From: Chlorops oryzae
Taxonomy: Eukaryota > Arthropoda > Insecta > Diptera > Chloropidae
Assembly: GCA_020466095.1 (NCBI GenBank)
Contig: CM035806.1
Span: forward strand, 58,260,884-58,324,883
DNA length: 64,000 bases
Direction: 5' to 3'
Part shown: one piece after another, positions 10,975 to 22,192 of the stretch
How positions within the stretch are numbered: position 1 is the first letter of the stretch
How the letters are laid out: each line of letters begins with the position of its first letter
Translations under genes and position numbers: made by a program
The notes under the pieces: model-generated
The model's input: only the letters and a program-made list of their open reading frames with translations
Database searches by the model: none
What the model was told of the DNA's origin: nothing

Positions 10975-12060
10975 ACGCCACCAATGTCCGCCCACGAACG
11001 TTTTTCATACGCATAAGCAGGCTATAACCATATGTGGTCTATGCAAGGGCGCTCATACAGTGCGACAATGTCGCAATTTTTCGGATATGGCGGTTGACGA
11101 TCGTCATCGACACAACAGGTGCTATAATTATTTGACCGCCTGCCATATTTCAGCAAAATGTACCGGCCCATATCAATGTGCAAAGTGTAAAAAGCGGCAT
11201 CACACGCTGTTTCATGGACATGCTCCCGTGGTCTCACCGAATGATGCTTCTCCTCCGTCCTCCCAGACCCCCGGCCCGTGGACGACGATCTCCGCTGCTG
11301 CATCATCGGCGACGTCTCTTTCACCAGTGGGAGCCTCGATTTCTTCTCATCAAACCAAGGCACATGTGGCTGACAGCCACATTCAGGTCATTTTGCCTAA
11401 CGCCCCCTGCATGGACACGGCCCTGCTACATCAACGAATAGCTTGGCTTTCTCTTCGTCATTCCAGATGCTAGGCTCGTTGACGACGAGCACCTCTGCAC
11501 AACATTCGATTATGCTTTCTTTTTCGGTACTTACGTCCACACGAAAAGCAAACACGCATACGGTTGACAGTCATACTGAAATATATCTACCCATCATCCT
11601 CGCACATACTTTTCATCAGGGCGAGCGATTCACCTTGCGGGCGCTCTTGGATCAAGGCTCTCAGTGCACATTCGTTGACAAAAGCATACACAAATCTCCC
11701 AATCCTCTCACACTGCCCAAATTTCAAAAATTCTCTGGCATTGGCGGACATAAATTACCAAGAGAAAAAGGAATGCGTTTTCACATTGGCCTCTCCGCGT
11801 TCTGAGTTTAAAGAGAAGGTTGCTGCAGTCGTGCTGCCAACAAATAGACTTCCTCATCGAGAGCAATATATCTGATCTCCAAAGAGCTAGCTTCCCTGGA
11901 GCTTGCAGATCCTCACTTCATAGAACTAGGACATATGGATTTAGTTATTGGTTCCGACATCCTCCCTTGAGTACTACCATCAGAAGTTCGAATAAACGTC
12001 AGTGGAAGTCTAATAGCACAAAGTTCATCCTGCCTTTCGATCCAGGAGGAGCTTTAACGT
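10975..12060 (+). pseudogene. Pao/BEL gag zinc knuckle and protease remnant
   Basis: Several frames together carry a zinc-knuckle region (CGLCKGAHTVRQC and CAKCKKRHH), a proline/serine-rich spacer, the aspartic protease core (LLDQGSQCTFVDK) and the following conserved block (ELASLELADPHF). It is collinear with the better preserved gene at 58855-59964 on the other strand. Frameshifts near 11440, 11700-11830 and 11970 make it non-coding. Confidence 0.75.
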
Positions 12061-12247
12061 ACTGACAGAAGAGCCAAAGCATTACACTTTGGCAACATAA
12101 TACGCTCCGCATATCACCACAGGAGCGTCGATCTATGGCATGTAACTTACTTACTGTCGTCACTCACCATCGCAATGCACCCTTGCATCTGTGGGTTACC
12201 AGCCGAGCTCCCACCTTCAAGTTTCGTTTACGTAACGCAAGGCAGTA

Positions 12248-12737
12248 TGTCCGTTTTTGCCGCTTTCGCTACGCAACGCAACCCTGACAGCGGCGAAAAA
12301 AAGGTAAAAGAACGGCACCACTTGAATTTCAGCTGCTCGGGCTTTTTTCCGCAATGCTAATTAGCTGCACTAGTTGCTTGAAGTTTTTAAGTTTCTAGCA
12401 GTCGATCGCGTCTCGCGAATTCTCAATCGCCCGTTTTATAAGTGAACAGCATCGTCTTAGTTTCCACCGGTTTTTTTGTTTAGTACTTCGGTTCGATTCG
12501 CTAGTCGTCGTCGCGGGTTCACGTTCAGTTTTTTCATGTTTTTTCATCGCCTCGAATCAGCGAACATCATATCGGACATCATCCCAGAAACAGTTCGAAA
12601 GCTCCCTCAACATGATTCGAAGTCAGCATAAGCGCAATTCGAAATGTACGTGGTTGGTTTTTTCTTCTTATCTTTGAAACGATTTCCCATTGCCCCATTT
12701 TTGGTCGGGTGACCAATTGACCTTTGTGGCACAAACA
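12248..12737 (+). repeat. Complete Pao/BEL LTR shared by tandem copies 1 and 2
   Basis: Starts TGTCCGTTTTTGCCGC and ends GTGGCACAAACA, 490 bp. It has the same ends and nearly the same length as the LTR at 61600-62088 on the other strand, but its interior differs, so the two belong to related subfamilies. It is followed directly by TGGAGATCCTGCCAGGAG, the likely primer binding site. It lies downstream of the copy 1 coding remnants and upstream of the copy 2 leader, so the two copies share one LTR. Confidence 0.8.
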
Positions 12738-13096
12738 TTGGAGATCCTGCCAGGAGTCCTGGCTTCTGCGGAGAAAATTCCATCCAAGAGCCAATTCCAG
12801 TACACGAGTCGTGAGCCTTCCAGTGCCCTTCAAAATTTTAACGGACATTGGAAGGCCAGTTATCACGCCATACAATGTGAATGGTCTCCCCTCATTCGAA
12901 ATAACCTGCCTGTCTCGCAATCTCATGGCAAGGGGAAACCAAAAGGTGAGCGGCAACGGTGTGACCGGTGCGTGTATTTGCGTTTCATTTTGTCTACATT
13001 TCGCTAGGCCTAAATGCTTTCTTCAGGCAAACAAAACAGAAGACAAAGCAAATTAGACGAAAGAACGTTGATCGGATATATTACAGTGCTGCTACC

Positions 13097-15496
13097 CAGA
13101 GCTGTAAACGAATGATTCATTTCTGCTTTTTAACTCACAATGGATTTTAAAAATTTGAATGCATTCGATTCACCAAAAATTTGAATTGAATTAAAATTTA
13201 AATGCATTGAAATGAATTAAAAAATTTAAATGCATTCAATTCCCCAAAACTGTGAATTGAATTAAAATTTGAATGCATTCATAATGAATTTAAAAACTGG
13301 AATGCATTCATTTCACCAAAAATGTGAGTTGAATTAAAATTTGAATGCATTCATTGAAGATTTTAGAAAAAGGAATTGCAATTCATTTTTTCATTCACTT
13401 TTTTAATGGTGAGCAAAATGATTGTAAGCTAGTGTAGTCAATAACTTACCTAGCAGGAAAACGCCTCCTGCAACGGAATAAGAAAAGTGTATAAAAGAGT
13501 TTGAGTTAAGTGTCTGTTTATAATGTCTGTGTCCCCAAATTTATTATTTGAAAATGAAGTGTGTGAAATTCTGGAAAATTCCTTGCCTAAACCTTCGCGA
13601 AAAAGAGCTTTTACATCCAATGGAGTTGCAAATGACGACGGACCATCCAGCTCGAAAATTGTAGAACAGATTTAGGAGAAACGGAGCTCGAGCTATCAGG
13701 TGTCACATCGTTATCTGAAGAAATCAAGGATCCAGCACAGTCGTTGCTGTTTAAAAAACATTTTGCTATTATTGAACAGGTTGAATTATTTAAAATTAAG
13801 GGGGTGTATCAGCGTTTTTAAATACTAATATATATTATATTGTTAATAATAATAAATAAACTGTCGAACTTTAAACCAAAAAATTGTTTTCGTTATTAAT
13901 TCAATAATTTTTAACATAGAAGAAAAATAATATTAATAAATGTTGAATTGACAATGATTAACTTTGTTTCTATTTATTTCGTTGAGTATATTGAAATAAC
14001 ATTGATTTTATGTTAAAACATATTGATTGAAGGTTGTTTTAATATTAGTTTTTAAACTACGTTGAAATTTACGTTGCAAATTATTTAATCTATAAGAAAC
14101 AATTTTAAATTGAAATGGCAACGCTCCAAGTCAACGTAGAAACCATATAGTTCAATATGGATCTAATATTAATTGAATACGGAAAAACATTATTTATATA
14201 TTGTTTCTATATTAAAACCGTCGATATTGTGCCACATTAAATTAAAGTTGTTCTATATTGAAATAAATATTTTCTACGTTACTAGACTTTCATTAACGTT
14301 TCTTGTTGAATCAATGTGGTTTTTATTGATTTAAGTGTTTTTTTCTCTGGGTGTAGCTATACCTTCTTTATTTATGTTAATTGTACACTTCTATTGTTAT
14401 TTATATGTAATTACGTAACTGAAACAAATAATCCTTATGCTATGTTCTCACTATAGGGGTTAAGTTCTTAACCCGATACTTTAACTCAAAGCGTTCATAT
14501 CAGCTTCGAGCGAGTTAGGGTTTACTAACGTCATATGACCAAGCCGGATAGTTGACTTCTTCTGCACTACTTCCGAAGTGGTGAAAATTCATACTGCGGC
14601 TACTCGCATTACTAACCCTAACTGTTAATGAAGTTTGTTGGGAGATAGCCGCTGTTTGCCTTACATGCATGCGATAATATCCGGCTTGGGAGTTCGAAAT
14701 CTAAAAAACGCGTAAGGTATATCTGATATATTATATCATCGAGAAATTGCAAATAAAAATGGAATTTGCTTTATTAGAAATGTTTAAAGAAGCTGAAAAA
14801 GCCAAAGAAATATTGGAAGCAATAATAGAAGACCATTGCAATATCCGCAGGAACAAAAAAAGATGAATGGAGCTAATAGTGAAAGCGGCATCACAAAACG
14901 TTCCACGACCTGTGATTAAAATTTACATATCCAAATACGTGCATCCTTCCCCACTCATTTTCTGCACGGGAAAGCTTCCTGCCAGTATCGCATTAAATAT
15001 ATAAATGTACTCGGTGTTAGCAAATGTAACTGAAAATTTCACATGCAACTCTGCGCTAACCTCAGAGTTAAATGTTAACCAGGGGTTTATTTTCGGGTTT
15101 AATGTTTTTTTTTGTATATGCGTTTTGACATTTGAAACCCTGGGTTTCGCCGATAACCCTAACCCGGCCTAGTGAGAACATAGCATTAGGTGTTTTTCTT
15201 AACCCTAATCCTGACGGGTAAATTTTACCCTTCATCCTGACAAGATGGCACATATGGGAAAAAATAATTTCTAGACATTTTATTTTGACAATTTTATTCA
15301 ATCGCGTAGCAGAAATGATTCAATAAAGATATAATCAGTGGAGGTATTCATTAAATTTCATCACCACCTATGGAATGCATTCAAATTTTAATTCAATTCA
15401 AATTTTTCGTGAATCGAATGCATACCAAAAATCGCAATTCATTGTCTGAATGATTCGCAGATTCATTCAAAAAATAATCATTCACTTACAGCTCTG
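13097..15496. mobile_element. hAT-like element with 8-bp duplication (2.4 kb)
   Basis: Ends CAGAGCTGTAAACGAATGATT and, inverted, CAGAGCTGTAAGTGAATGATT. Flanked by a perfect 8-bp duplication CTGCTACC (13089-13096 and 15497-15504), the hAT hallmark. The subterminal regions are packed with GAATGCATTCAATTC-type units in both orientations. Only short broken frames remain (for example from 13523), so no transposase can be claimed. It carries the PIF-type MITE at 14438-15185. Confidence 0.85.
14438..15185. mobile_element. PIF/Harbinger-type MITE, copy A
   Basis: Ends TGCTATGTTCTCACTA in both orientations, flanked by TTA on each side as expected for PIF/Harbinger. It is 748 bp. A near-identical copy in reverse orientation lies at 46633-47378. 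The interior holds a broken frame (14758 onward, starting MEFALLEMFKEAEKAK) that is longer in copy B. This may be what remains of the start of a transposase gene. Confidence 0.8.
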
Positions 15497-15998
15497 CTGC
15501 TACCTTTTGTTTTTTCGGTCGCTGTGTCAATCGTTCAATTTGAATTTGCAATCGAAGTGCCGGCAAAATTTGAACGTGGACACTTTGATATCCTTGTCGT
15601 TTGCTCTTCGGCTTGAAAACTAATAGCGCTTTTCGATGCATTCTGCTGTACGTGCTTGCTCAAATGTACGTGCGGATATGTATTCTGTTGGGCTACTGGC
15701 TTGCTCGAAAATACTTGCGGATTCCCTTTTTTTCTACTCAATCACAAAGAATATGTTTCGCACAATTTTTTGTCGGGTTATCTGCATTGTCTTTGGGTTT
15801 GACCTTGGGCAGACATTCGGAACAAGTAATATTCGGCATGCCTGGCCAATATTACTCGATTTCATAGACACTCAGTCATAGTGCTGTGTTCAGTGCATTT
15901 TCGTAACAAGTGAGTCGCATGTGCTTTGCTTCAATATCGTGTCGCTTGCATCGACGTTGCTGCGCAGTCATCTGTATTGCTATTTGGTTGAACCCAAG

Positions 15999-16846
15999 AT
16001 CCCGGTATTCGCGGGATCCCGCATATCAACTAAAAATCTATCTTCATTTGTTTCATTTGACCCATCTTCTTCGTTGAATGTATTTGACTCAGGCGCAACA
16101 TTGACGCTTTTGTGTCGAAATAAAAGCAGTTGATATTGACTCTTCAGACAAAGTTGATGAACTTGCACTTGATGTCGATGGCGAGCTGTCGGGTTCCTTT
16201 TTACTTCCGCTCTCAATGCCATGTTTTGACTTCAAATGTACATGTAAGCCTTTGGTCGATCTAGCCGTGGTTTTGATAATGGACTTACACAATTTACATT
16301 TGGCATTCAATGTCGTCCGATTTGAGAAAATGTTCCCAAACATTTGAAGCATGCGAAAAACTTTTGTAACGCTTGTATTTGACATTTTAAACTTAATACA
16401 TTGATCAAAATAGCTACGATCAATATTTCACGCTTTTAAATTCAAAACAAAAGAAACAGCTGTGTTGACGTCGTTGCCACCAATTTCATTTTGTCGTAGC
16501 AACATCTCACAAAAAATAACATACTTCAAAGCGTTTTTAAGGCTTTCCATTAATTTTTGTTGTTTGAAATCCCAAATCAATCACAAAGTACTTAAAGCTC
16601 AGATAAACCTCATTTGGTTCTGATTAAACTTTACCTCACTTAGCTAAGATTTCCTTATGTAATGGGCAGATCAAGGAAATATTGTTCTTAAAATTACTAA
16701 AATTTAATTTGTAGTTGAGACAAAATTCTCTCCAATCCCGCGAATCCCGCGGATCCCGCAGCTATAGTCCCGCACAGTGCGGGATCGAAAAATAGCGCGG
16801 GATCTCGGTATTTCGGGATCCCGCGATACCGGGATTGGAAGCCCTA
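15999..16846 (-). mobile_element. hAT fragment with BED zinc finger
   Basis: The right end, read inverted, starts TAGGGCTTCCAATCCCGGTA and continues into GCGGGATCCCG. The left end begins only at ATCCCGGTATTCGCGGG, so the outermost roughly 10 bases are lost. About 40 bp of Pao/BEL leader present in copy 1 are missing at the junction, so the insertion was accompanied or followed by a deletion and no intact duplication is left. The catalytic part of the transposase is absent. Confidence 0.7.
16089..16385 (-). CDS. BED-type zinc finger, N-terminus of a hAT transposase
   Basis: 98 residues from the ATG at 16385. The BED finger is visible as CKLC near residue 37 and LHVHLKSKH near residue 58, the usual Cx2C...Hx3-5H arrangement for DNA binding at hAT ends. 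A serine-rich tail follows, then a stop. A full hAT transposase would continue for several hundred residues, so this is a truncated remnant and probably not functional. Confidence 0.6.
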   Translation of the reverse strand: MSNTSVTKVFRMLQMFGNIFSNRTTLNAKCKLCKSIIKTTARSTKGLHVHLKSKHGIESGSKKEPDSSPSTSSASSSTLSEESISTAFISTQKRQCCA

Positions 16847-16920
16847 ATCAAAACAAGTCGCTTGCGTGGGCTCTTTTTCGTGTTGATTTGACTTGAAATT
16901 ACATCGGAAAACTGAGCGGC

Positions 16921-17195
16921 ATGGATTCGACTGCCAATTTTATCAACGTTGCGATACTACTCAAGGGGTCGTGCGCATTAAGTAAGAGGATGATGGACTT
17001 AACTCGCCGCAATCTCTGCTGGACGACGCTCTGAAGGACCTCGAAGTAGTGTGGAAATGGCTGAATACGGCATACGACGACGCTTGTCTGCAGTATGTGA
17101 GGAACGTCGACGCTGCGACGCTTTCAGTTATTGACAGAAGAGCCAAAGTAATATAGTTTGGCAACATGAATCGCTCCGCGTATCACCACAGAAAT
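16921..17195 (+). pseudogene. Pao/BEL gag N-terminus, copy 2
   Basis: Starts MDSTANF, matching the gag starts of copy 1 and of the - strand element. After a frameshift near 16965 it continues with a DDALKDLEVVWKWL segment like the QLEDLEYQWKDL of the gag at 60007-60882. It ends in a DRRAKVIQFGN block that is also present at about 12061-12115, just before the LTR. It is cut off by the junction with the LINE. Confidence 0.6.
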
Positions 17196-19424
17196 TTCGT
17201 CAACCTCTCATTCCACCAGGTAGACTTGGGTCTCGACTTGGGCCTAGTAAGGGGGCAAGCGATATTAAAATTCTTATTGAAAAGAATTACAAAATATTTG
17301 GGGGAGGATTCAATGTCCTCCTTCGTGCTTGTCTTACACTTCTGAGAAAAATTTTCCATGACAAGTCTCTCAAACAGCTTAAATCTCGTTCTCCTGGGAT
17401 TTCTGTACAACAGTTTTTTTCGGGTGAAGGACGTTTTTAAAGAAAAGTAAATCTAGCAGTGATCAGACAGAGATGACTTTTCTAGCACCTTCCACTCATC
17501 TGTCAATGTGTTACAGTCAGTGTATAGAGAAATATTAAGAACATTTTCAGAGATAGGTCATTTGCATGTGGGATCCTCCCCTCTGTTAGCAATAGCAAGT
17601 TTAGAAGTGACTCACCTCGTTCGTTCAAATCCCCACTTCCCCAGACTGTGTGATGTCCATTCGCATCACCGCCTATCACCATCTTCATATTCTGCAAAGT
17701 TGTGCTGGGAGCATCCTCCGCGTGTAGCAGGTATTCCGATACAGCGATTTTCGGCTGGTCGTCATTTCCTTCGCATTCCACCATCTTATCTTAAACTGAA
17801 GTGCGATTTCTGAAGAAAAAGTGGAAGTGACGAAGCTTGAGTTCACAGACCTAGTTGTTCCCAGAGATCCAGGGCTCCTGAACCGAAGCCACGTCGGACT
17901 TTCCCTCCTCGAGGGTTCGATGTAGCTCGGCGGACGCCGAGCAGCTATGCTGCAGGTTTATCTGCAGACAACGCAGCCTTGTCTGCGCGTTGCTCTGCAC
18001 CATCTTCCAGCATTTCCTATTCGCCCGCAGTTGCGCCGTTGAGCCGGACAATGAGTTTGGTGGCGGCCGCGGCGGGTTTTCTAGGTCCCGCTCAACTTCG
18101 TGTTGCTGTTGCCATCTTTCGGGTGCCGTTTCTTAGGGCGCAGGAACACGCTCCCGATCCCCCAGGCTATTTTCCCAAATCTGGGGTAGAAGATGTCCTC
18201 AGCCTCGTTATTGATTTGGAAGATGTAATTTTGTTGAACGTTTTGAGTTACGGGCTTCCCCACATGCAGAATCCTCCAATCAACGGACGGGATGTCCGGA
18301 TTCTGCTTCTGGAGCGGCCACACAGCGGCGTCTGGCTGCACCTCATGAGGTATGTGCACCTTCGCATTCGGCACACTCGGGAATACTCTTCAATCGACGA
18401 TTTGGAGCCTTTCACCGCTCCACAACCGTGCCAGACCACCACTTTTATCAAGACTAGAGTTCGTTCGTCGTTACTCTTAACAATCTTGACGCTGTTGAAC
18501 CAGCCGGCCCAGTCAAAGGATGGCACAGGTTGATCCGGTCACTCTTTCTATTTTGGGAAGAGCAGCCCAATCACCTTCAGTTCCACTGTCTTCCACTGCT
18601 CCACCGTAATCTGTCTCAAGGGATTGTTGCTTTTTAAAAGTGCCACGGTCAGATGCCTTTTGGCAACTTCGCTGCTTCTTGCAGCCACCTTCGAAGTCGA
18701 CCATCCTACTTGATAGGTATTTCACCTTCGATTTCGGCCTTTTCGGGGCCGGTGGGTCCGCTTACGAGGACCGCTGCCTTTTTTTCAGGCATTTTTTTTG
18801 CTACCTCCTCCTTTACTTTTTTTTGCAAAGGCAGGTTTGATAGTAACGAACTTTGGCTAGCTGTCAAAGTGCAGTCAGCCCTTTTCCACGGTAACCCGAG
18901 CCCACTTCAGAGAAGTTAGCAGATCCTTCAAGGCTGGCAACGATCTTCAGTCCTGCTTTGTACTCAGCCAGTGGTTTGCGCCCCTCCTGAGTTGGTCGGT
19001 GTCTGGGCACGTTCCTACTAGGGAAGCTTGCACCCGTTCACGACTGGGTGGAACGTACTAACACATTTTCTTCCGCGGTGTTTATCGATACGACGCTTTC
19101 GGGATCCGTGTCTTCGTTGACACCGGCACTCGTCTGCATCCGTTTAAGGTTTGACCGCTGGCGTCGCAGCTTTCGCCGCGCCCTCCGGTGGTCGCAGTCA
19201 CAACTCCTTCCAACGTTTGGATAGATATCCCTACCCCCTGCTCATTCATATTCTTCATTTCACAATAAAGTACCGGTATCACAAGGTGGAGCCCTTTCAG
19301 CTATTTCCTAACCAGAGCCCAGATAAGGCTAGCTTTTTAGAAGGTTTCACTCCTCCATTACTCCCCGTTTTGCCTGGTTTGTGGCAGTCATGTCAGGTAC
19401 CAAAATACCCAACCGGACGGGTTC
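17196..19424 (-). pseudogene. R1/LOA-like LINE: ORF1 and endonuclease remnant
   Basis: Read from 19400 downwards, broken frames show a basic ORF1-like region; a VDWRILHVGKP and YPRFGKIAWGIGSVFLR block near 18100-18300 typical of fly LINE ORF1; then the endonuclease start (RCLQINLQHS..SASAEL, VQEPWI) at 17860-17980. Next come GGDANGHHTVWGS near 17660, the catalytic GDxNxH core, and the linker PKSTWWNERL near 17210. Reverse transcriptase is missing because the 3' part ends at the junction with Pao/BEL gag. Stops and frameshifts throughout; dead copy. Confidence 0.7.
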
Positions 19425-19470
19425 ATCTGACGGTCTTTTACTAAGTAAAAGTTTCTGCTGAATCCTGATA
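19425..19470. repeat. Dispersed repeat R3, left piece at the Himar1-like insertion
   Basis: Contains CTAAGTAAAAGTTTCTGCTGAATCC, close to 26096-26125 and to the inverse of 36140-36175. The family continues on the other side of the mariner (20757 onward, GTAGACAGATGTGG), so the mariner inserted into an R3 copy. Nature of the repeat unknown. Confidence 0.5.
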
Positions 19471-20756
19471 ACAGGTTGGCTGATAAGTCCCCGGTCTAAC
19501 AAAGAAAAACACATTTTTTTGTCAAAATTCGTTTTTATTATTCAACATAGTCCCCTTCAAGAGCGATACAACGATTATAACGACCTTCCAATTTTTTGAT
19601 ACCATTTTGGTAGTACTCCTTCGGTTTTGCCTCAAAATAGGCCTCAGTTTCGGCGATCACCTCTTCATTGCAGCCAATTTTTTCCCTGCGAGCATCCTTT
19701 TGAGGTCTGAGAACAAGAAAAAGTCGCTGGGGGCCAGATCTGGAGAATACGGTGGGTGGGGAAGCAATTCGAAGCCTAATTCATGAATTTTTGCCATCGT
19801 TCTCAATGACTTGTGGCACGCTGCGTTGTCTTGGTGGAACAACACTTTTTTCTTCTTCATATGGGGCCGTTTTGCCGCGATTTCGACCTTCAAACGCTCC
19901 AATAACAACATATAATAGTCACTGTTGATGGTTTTTCCTTCTCAAGATAATCGATAAAAATTATTCCATGCCCATCCCAAAAAACTTGGCCAGCGTTGAC
20001 TTTCGTCGAGTCTTTCCACGCTTCGGAGACGGTTCACCGATCGCTGTCCACTCAGCCGACCGTCGAATTGACTCAAGGAGTGTAGTGATAGAGCCATGTT
20101 TCATCCATTGTCACATATCGACGCAAAAACTCGGGTGTATTGCGAGTTAACAGCTGCAAACACCGCTCAGAATGCATCAACACGTTGTTGTTTTTGGTCA
20201 AATGTGAGCTCGCGCGGCACCCATTTTGCACAGAGCTTTTTCATATCCAAATATTGATGAATGATATGACCAACACGTTCCTTTGATATCTTTAAGGCCT
20301 CTGCTATCTCGATCAACTTCATTTTACGGTCATTCAAAATCATTTTGTGAATTTTTTTGATGTTTTCGTCGGTAACCACCTCTTTCGGGCGTCCACTGCG
20401 TTCACCGTCCTCCGTGCTCATTTCACCACGCTTGAATTTTGCATACCAATCAATTATTGTTGATTTTCCTGGGGCAGAGTCCGGAAACTCATTATCAAGC
20501 CAAGTTTTTGCTTCCACTGTATTTTTTCCCTTCAGAAAACAGTATTTTATCAAAACACGAAATTCCTTTTTTTCCATTTTTTTCACAATAACAAAAGTTG
20601 CTTCACAAAAGACGCTCTATCTCACAAACTAATTGACTTACAGACGTCAAATTTTGACACGAATCATTTGAAGGTTGCCACTATATAAAAATAATATGCA
20701 TTTAATACTAGCGACGCCATCTATGTGTCAGACCGGGGACTTATCAGCCAACCTGT
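19471..20756 (-). mobile_element. Himar1-like mariner, full length, inactive
   Basis: Left end ACAGGTTGGCTGATAAGTCC and matching inverted right end, with TA on each side (19469-19470 and 20757-20758). The length of 1286 bp and the terminal sequence agree with what I remember of Himar1, the irritans-subfamily mariner of the horn fly. The transposase remnant agrees with Himar1 at most residues I can recall. Both ends are preserved, but the gene is broken. Confidence 0.9.
19538..20577 (-). pseudogene. Himar1-like transposase, frameshifted
   Basis: The frame opens at the ATG at 20577 (MEKKEFRVLIKYC) and reads about 136 residues through the helix-turn-helix domain (GRPKEVVTDENIKKIHK) and WVPREL. 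A frameshift near 20175 then ends it. The middle, including the first catalytic aspartate region (VTMDETW), lies in another frame near 20100 and has a further break near 20060-20070. The C-terminal part reads cleanly from 19911 (LFHQDNAACHKSL, SPDLAPSDFFLF) until a single-base loss in an A run near 19680. Without these few indels it would be a standard 348-residue-class DD34D enzyme, so inactivation looks recent. Confidence 0.88.
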
Positions 20757-21289
20757 TATGTAGACAGATGTGGTCAGAAAATCTTACTTTAGAAATGATC
20801 ATCAAAAGCCGAAGATTGCAAGATTTTTTTAAGTTTCGTAACCTAGTGTAACACCTTGTATAGTCCTGCACTACTTTTACCAACTGTTTCTTTAAGGCGG
20901 CGATGCCAAGCTTCCACACAGTTTATGTGCTCGGGCAATCTTTGGATGTTGGATGATCGAACATGGACCAAAATTCTGGTGAATATTTTGAATGTGATAT
21001 GCTAGCCCACACATAGTTTCAAAATCAAACCATTTCGTAAGTTTTAGCAAATCGCAGAACTCTTACCACAACTGTGCAATAACAGCAAATACAATTATCC
21101 AATAGAAAATATAGTATATTAACAAAAATTAATTCAAAATTTAAAATTTCTATTCAGTTTTCCTTTTTATACACAATGACATCCGTTCTCTTTTGAAATA
21201 GATAAGAGATTCGTAAAGTCCTAAAATATAGAAATGCATTAAATGTAACATCCAATCAACATATAAGGTATGTTCAACTGGAATACAAA
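20757..21289. other. R3 repeat remainder, then AT-rich intron sequence
   Basis: The first roughly 100 bases continue the R3 repeat interrupted by the Himar1-like mariner. The rest is AT-rich with no frame or structure I can assign. Confidence 0.4.
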
Positions 21290-21292
21290 AAA

Positions 21293-22192
21293 TTTTTTAC
21301 TTTGGATTATTCCATTCCAAGCTTAATTATAGCTTACCGTGTTGGGGTTCGGCTTATGCAAATAAGCTTAATCCGTTGCTCCTTTTACAAAAAAGTGCTA
21401 TAAGAATTATTAGTAATGCGAATTTTTCTCACACTACGCATGAACTTTTCAAATCACTTAAAATTTTACCGCTTAAACATTTATTTTTTTATATGTTAAA
21501 GTTCTAAAATTATTTTATGCAAAAAAGTTAGTTTGCAGTTTGGATTATTTTGCTCCGCAACATTACAATTTCAGGCATACACATAACGATGCAGTACCAG
21601 CCTTTCGCACTCCATCCTTCCATAATAGCTATACAATTTTGTCTTGTTCAGTAATTTAAAACTCTGGCTAAAAACGATTACCTCAATTTCTGCTTTTTCA
21701 TATTATCTTAAATCCTGGCTCCTTAATTTTAATCTCCGTGAAATTGAAAACATGTTAGAACCTCAGGTTTAGGTCCTAGTTTAAAATGCTATAAATATAT
21801 TCTCATTGTTTAAGAAATTATTTCTTTTATAAAAAAATTTTTTTTGTTGCTTTTTTGTTGCTATGAGTATCTTGGATCGCTTTCTACCTGTGTTATAACT
21901 CTACATTCTACGTCGAGTACTCGATTTCTGCTCTTCATCCTTCCCTCTCAAATTTTCCTTTCTTTTTCCTTTTTTTCTTTTCTCTCTTTTTCTTCTTCCC
22001 ACTTTTATCCGACAATTTTTAACTTATTAATGTGACATTAAGAACAGTACCTTACTAATAATGTCACTACCAATTCTCTTATTTTATTTTATTTATTTAT
22101 ACGTTTCAAAGTATTCTTTTAGTATTATGTTTAATTGCAATAGGTTAAGAGAATTGTGAAATAAATTGAAATTGAATTGAATTGAATTGAAG
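21293..22192 (+). pseudogene. LINE reverse transcriptase C-terminus and 3' tail
   Basis: From about 21300 the + strand reads YFGLFHSKLNYSLPCWGS, then LLLLQKSAIRIISNA and HELFKSLKILPLKHL, the thumb-region pattern of non-LTR reverse transcriptases. A stop and frameshifts follow. The fragment ends in a short tandem AATTG tail (about 22170-22192), a 3' end seen in several LINE clades that lack poly(A). It is strongly 5'-truncated. Confidence 0.65.

Larger units (their letters stand above)
6691..12247 (+). mobile_element. Pao/BEL retrotransposon, 5'-truncated copy 1
   Basis: A defective element: part of a 5' LTR, leader, gag start, gag zinc knuckle and protease, ending at the LTR at 12248. Homology to copy 2 begins abruptly at about 6691 inside the LTR, so the first part of the LTR is missing. 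The LTR end ACAAACA at 6988 is followed by TGGAGATCCTGCCAGGAG, the likely primer binding site. Gag is split by the Transib-like insertion 8109-10846. The region between the gag start and the zinc knuckle is mostly deleted, and almost all of reverse transcriptase and integrase is absent. It is non-functional. Confidence 0.8.
12738..17195 (+). mobile_element. Pao/BEL copy 2 leader and gag start, with two insertions
   Basis: Collinear with 6989-8100 of copy 1: leader, then a gag start ATG at 16921. It is interrupted by a hAT-like element (13097-15496) and a BED-finger hAT fragment (15999-16846). The leader lacks roughly 100 bases that copy 1 has around 7450-7550. After the gag N-terminus (to about 17195) the sequence changes abruptly to a LINE on the opposite strand, so the rest of the retrotransposon is missing. 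Open frames in the leader recur in both copies but differ and match nothing. Confidence 0.75.

Noticed and set aside
13089..15504. CRISPR-like appearance of repeated GAATGCATTC units
   Set aside because: Irregular spacing, palindromic subterminal repeats of a hAT element in an animal genome.
17979..18533. 184-codon + strand frame
   Set aside because: Antisense to the LINE ORF1/endonuclease remnant, with no family match of its own.
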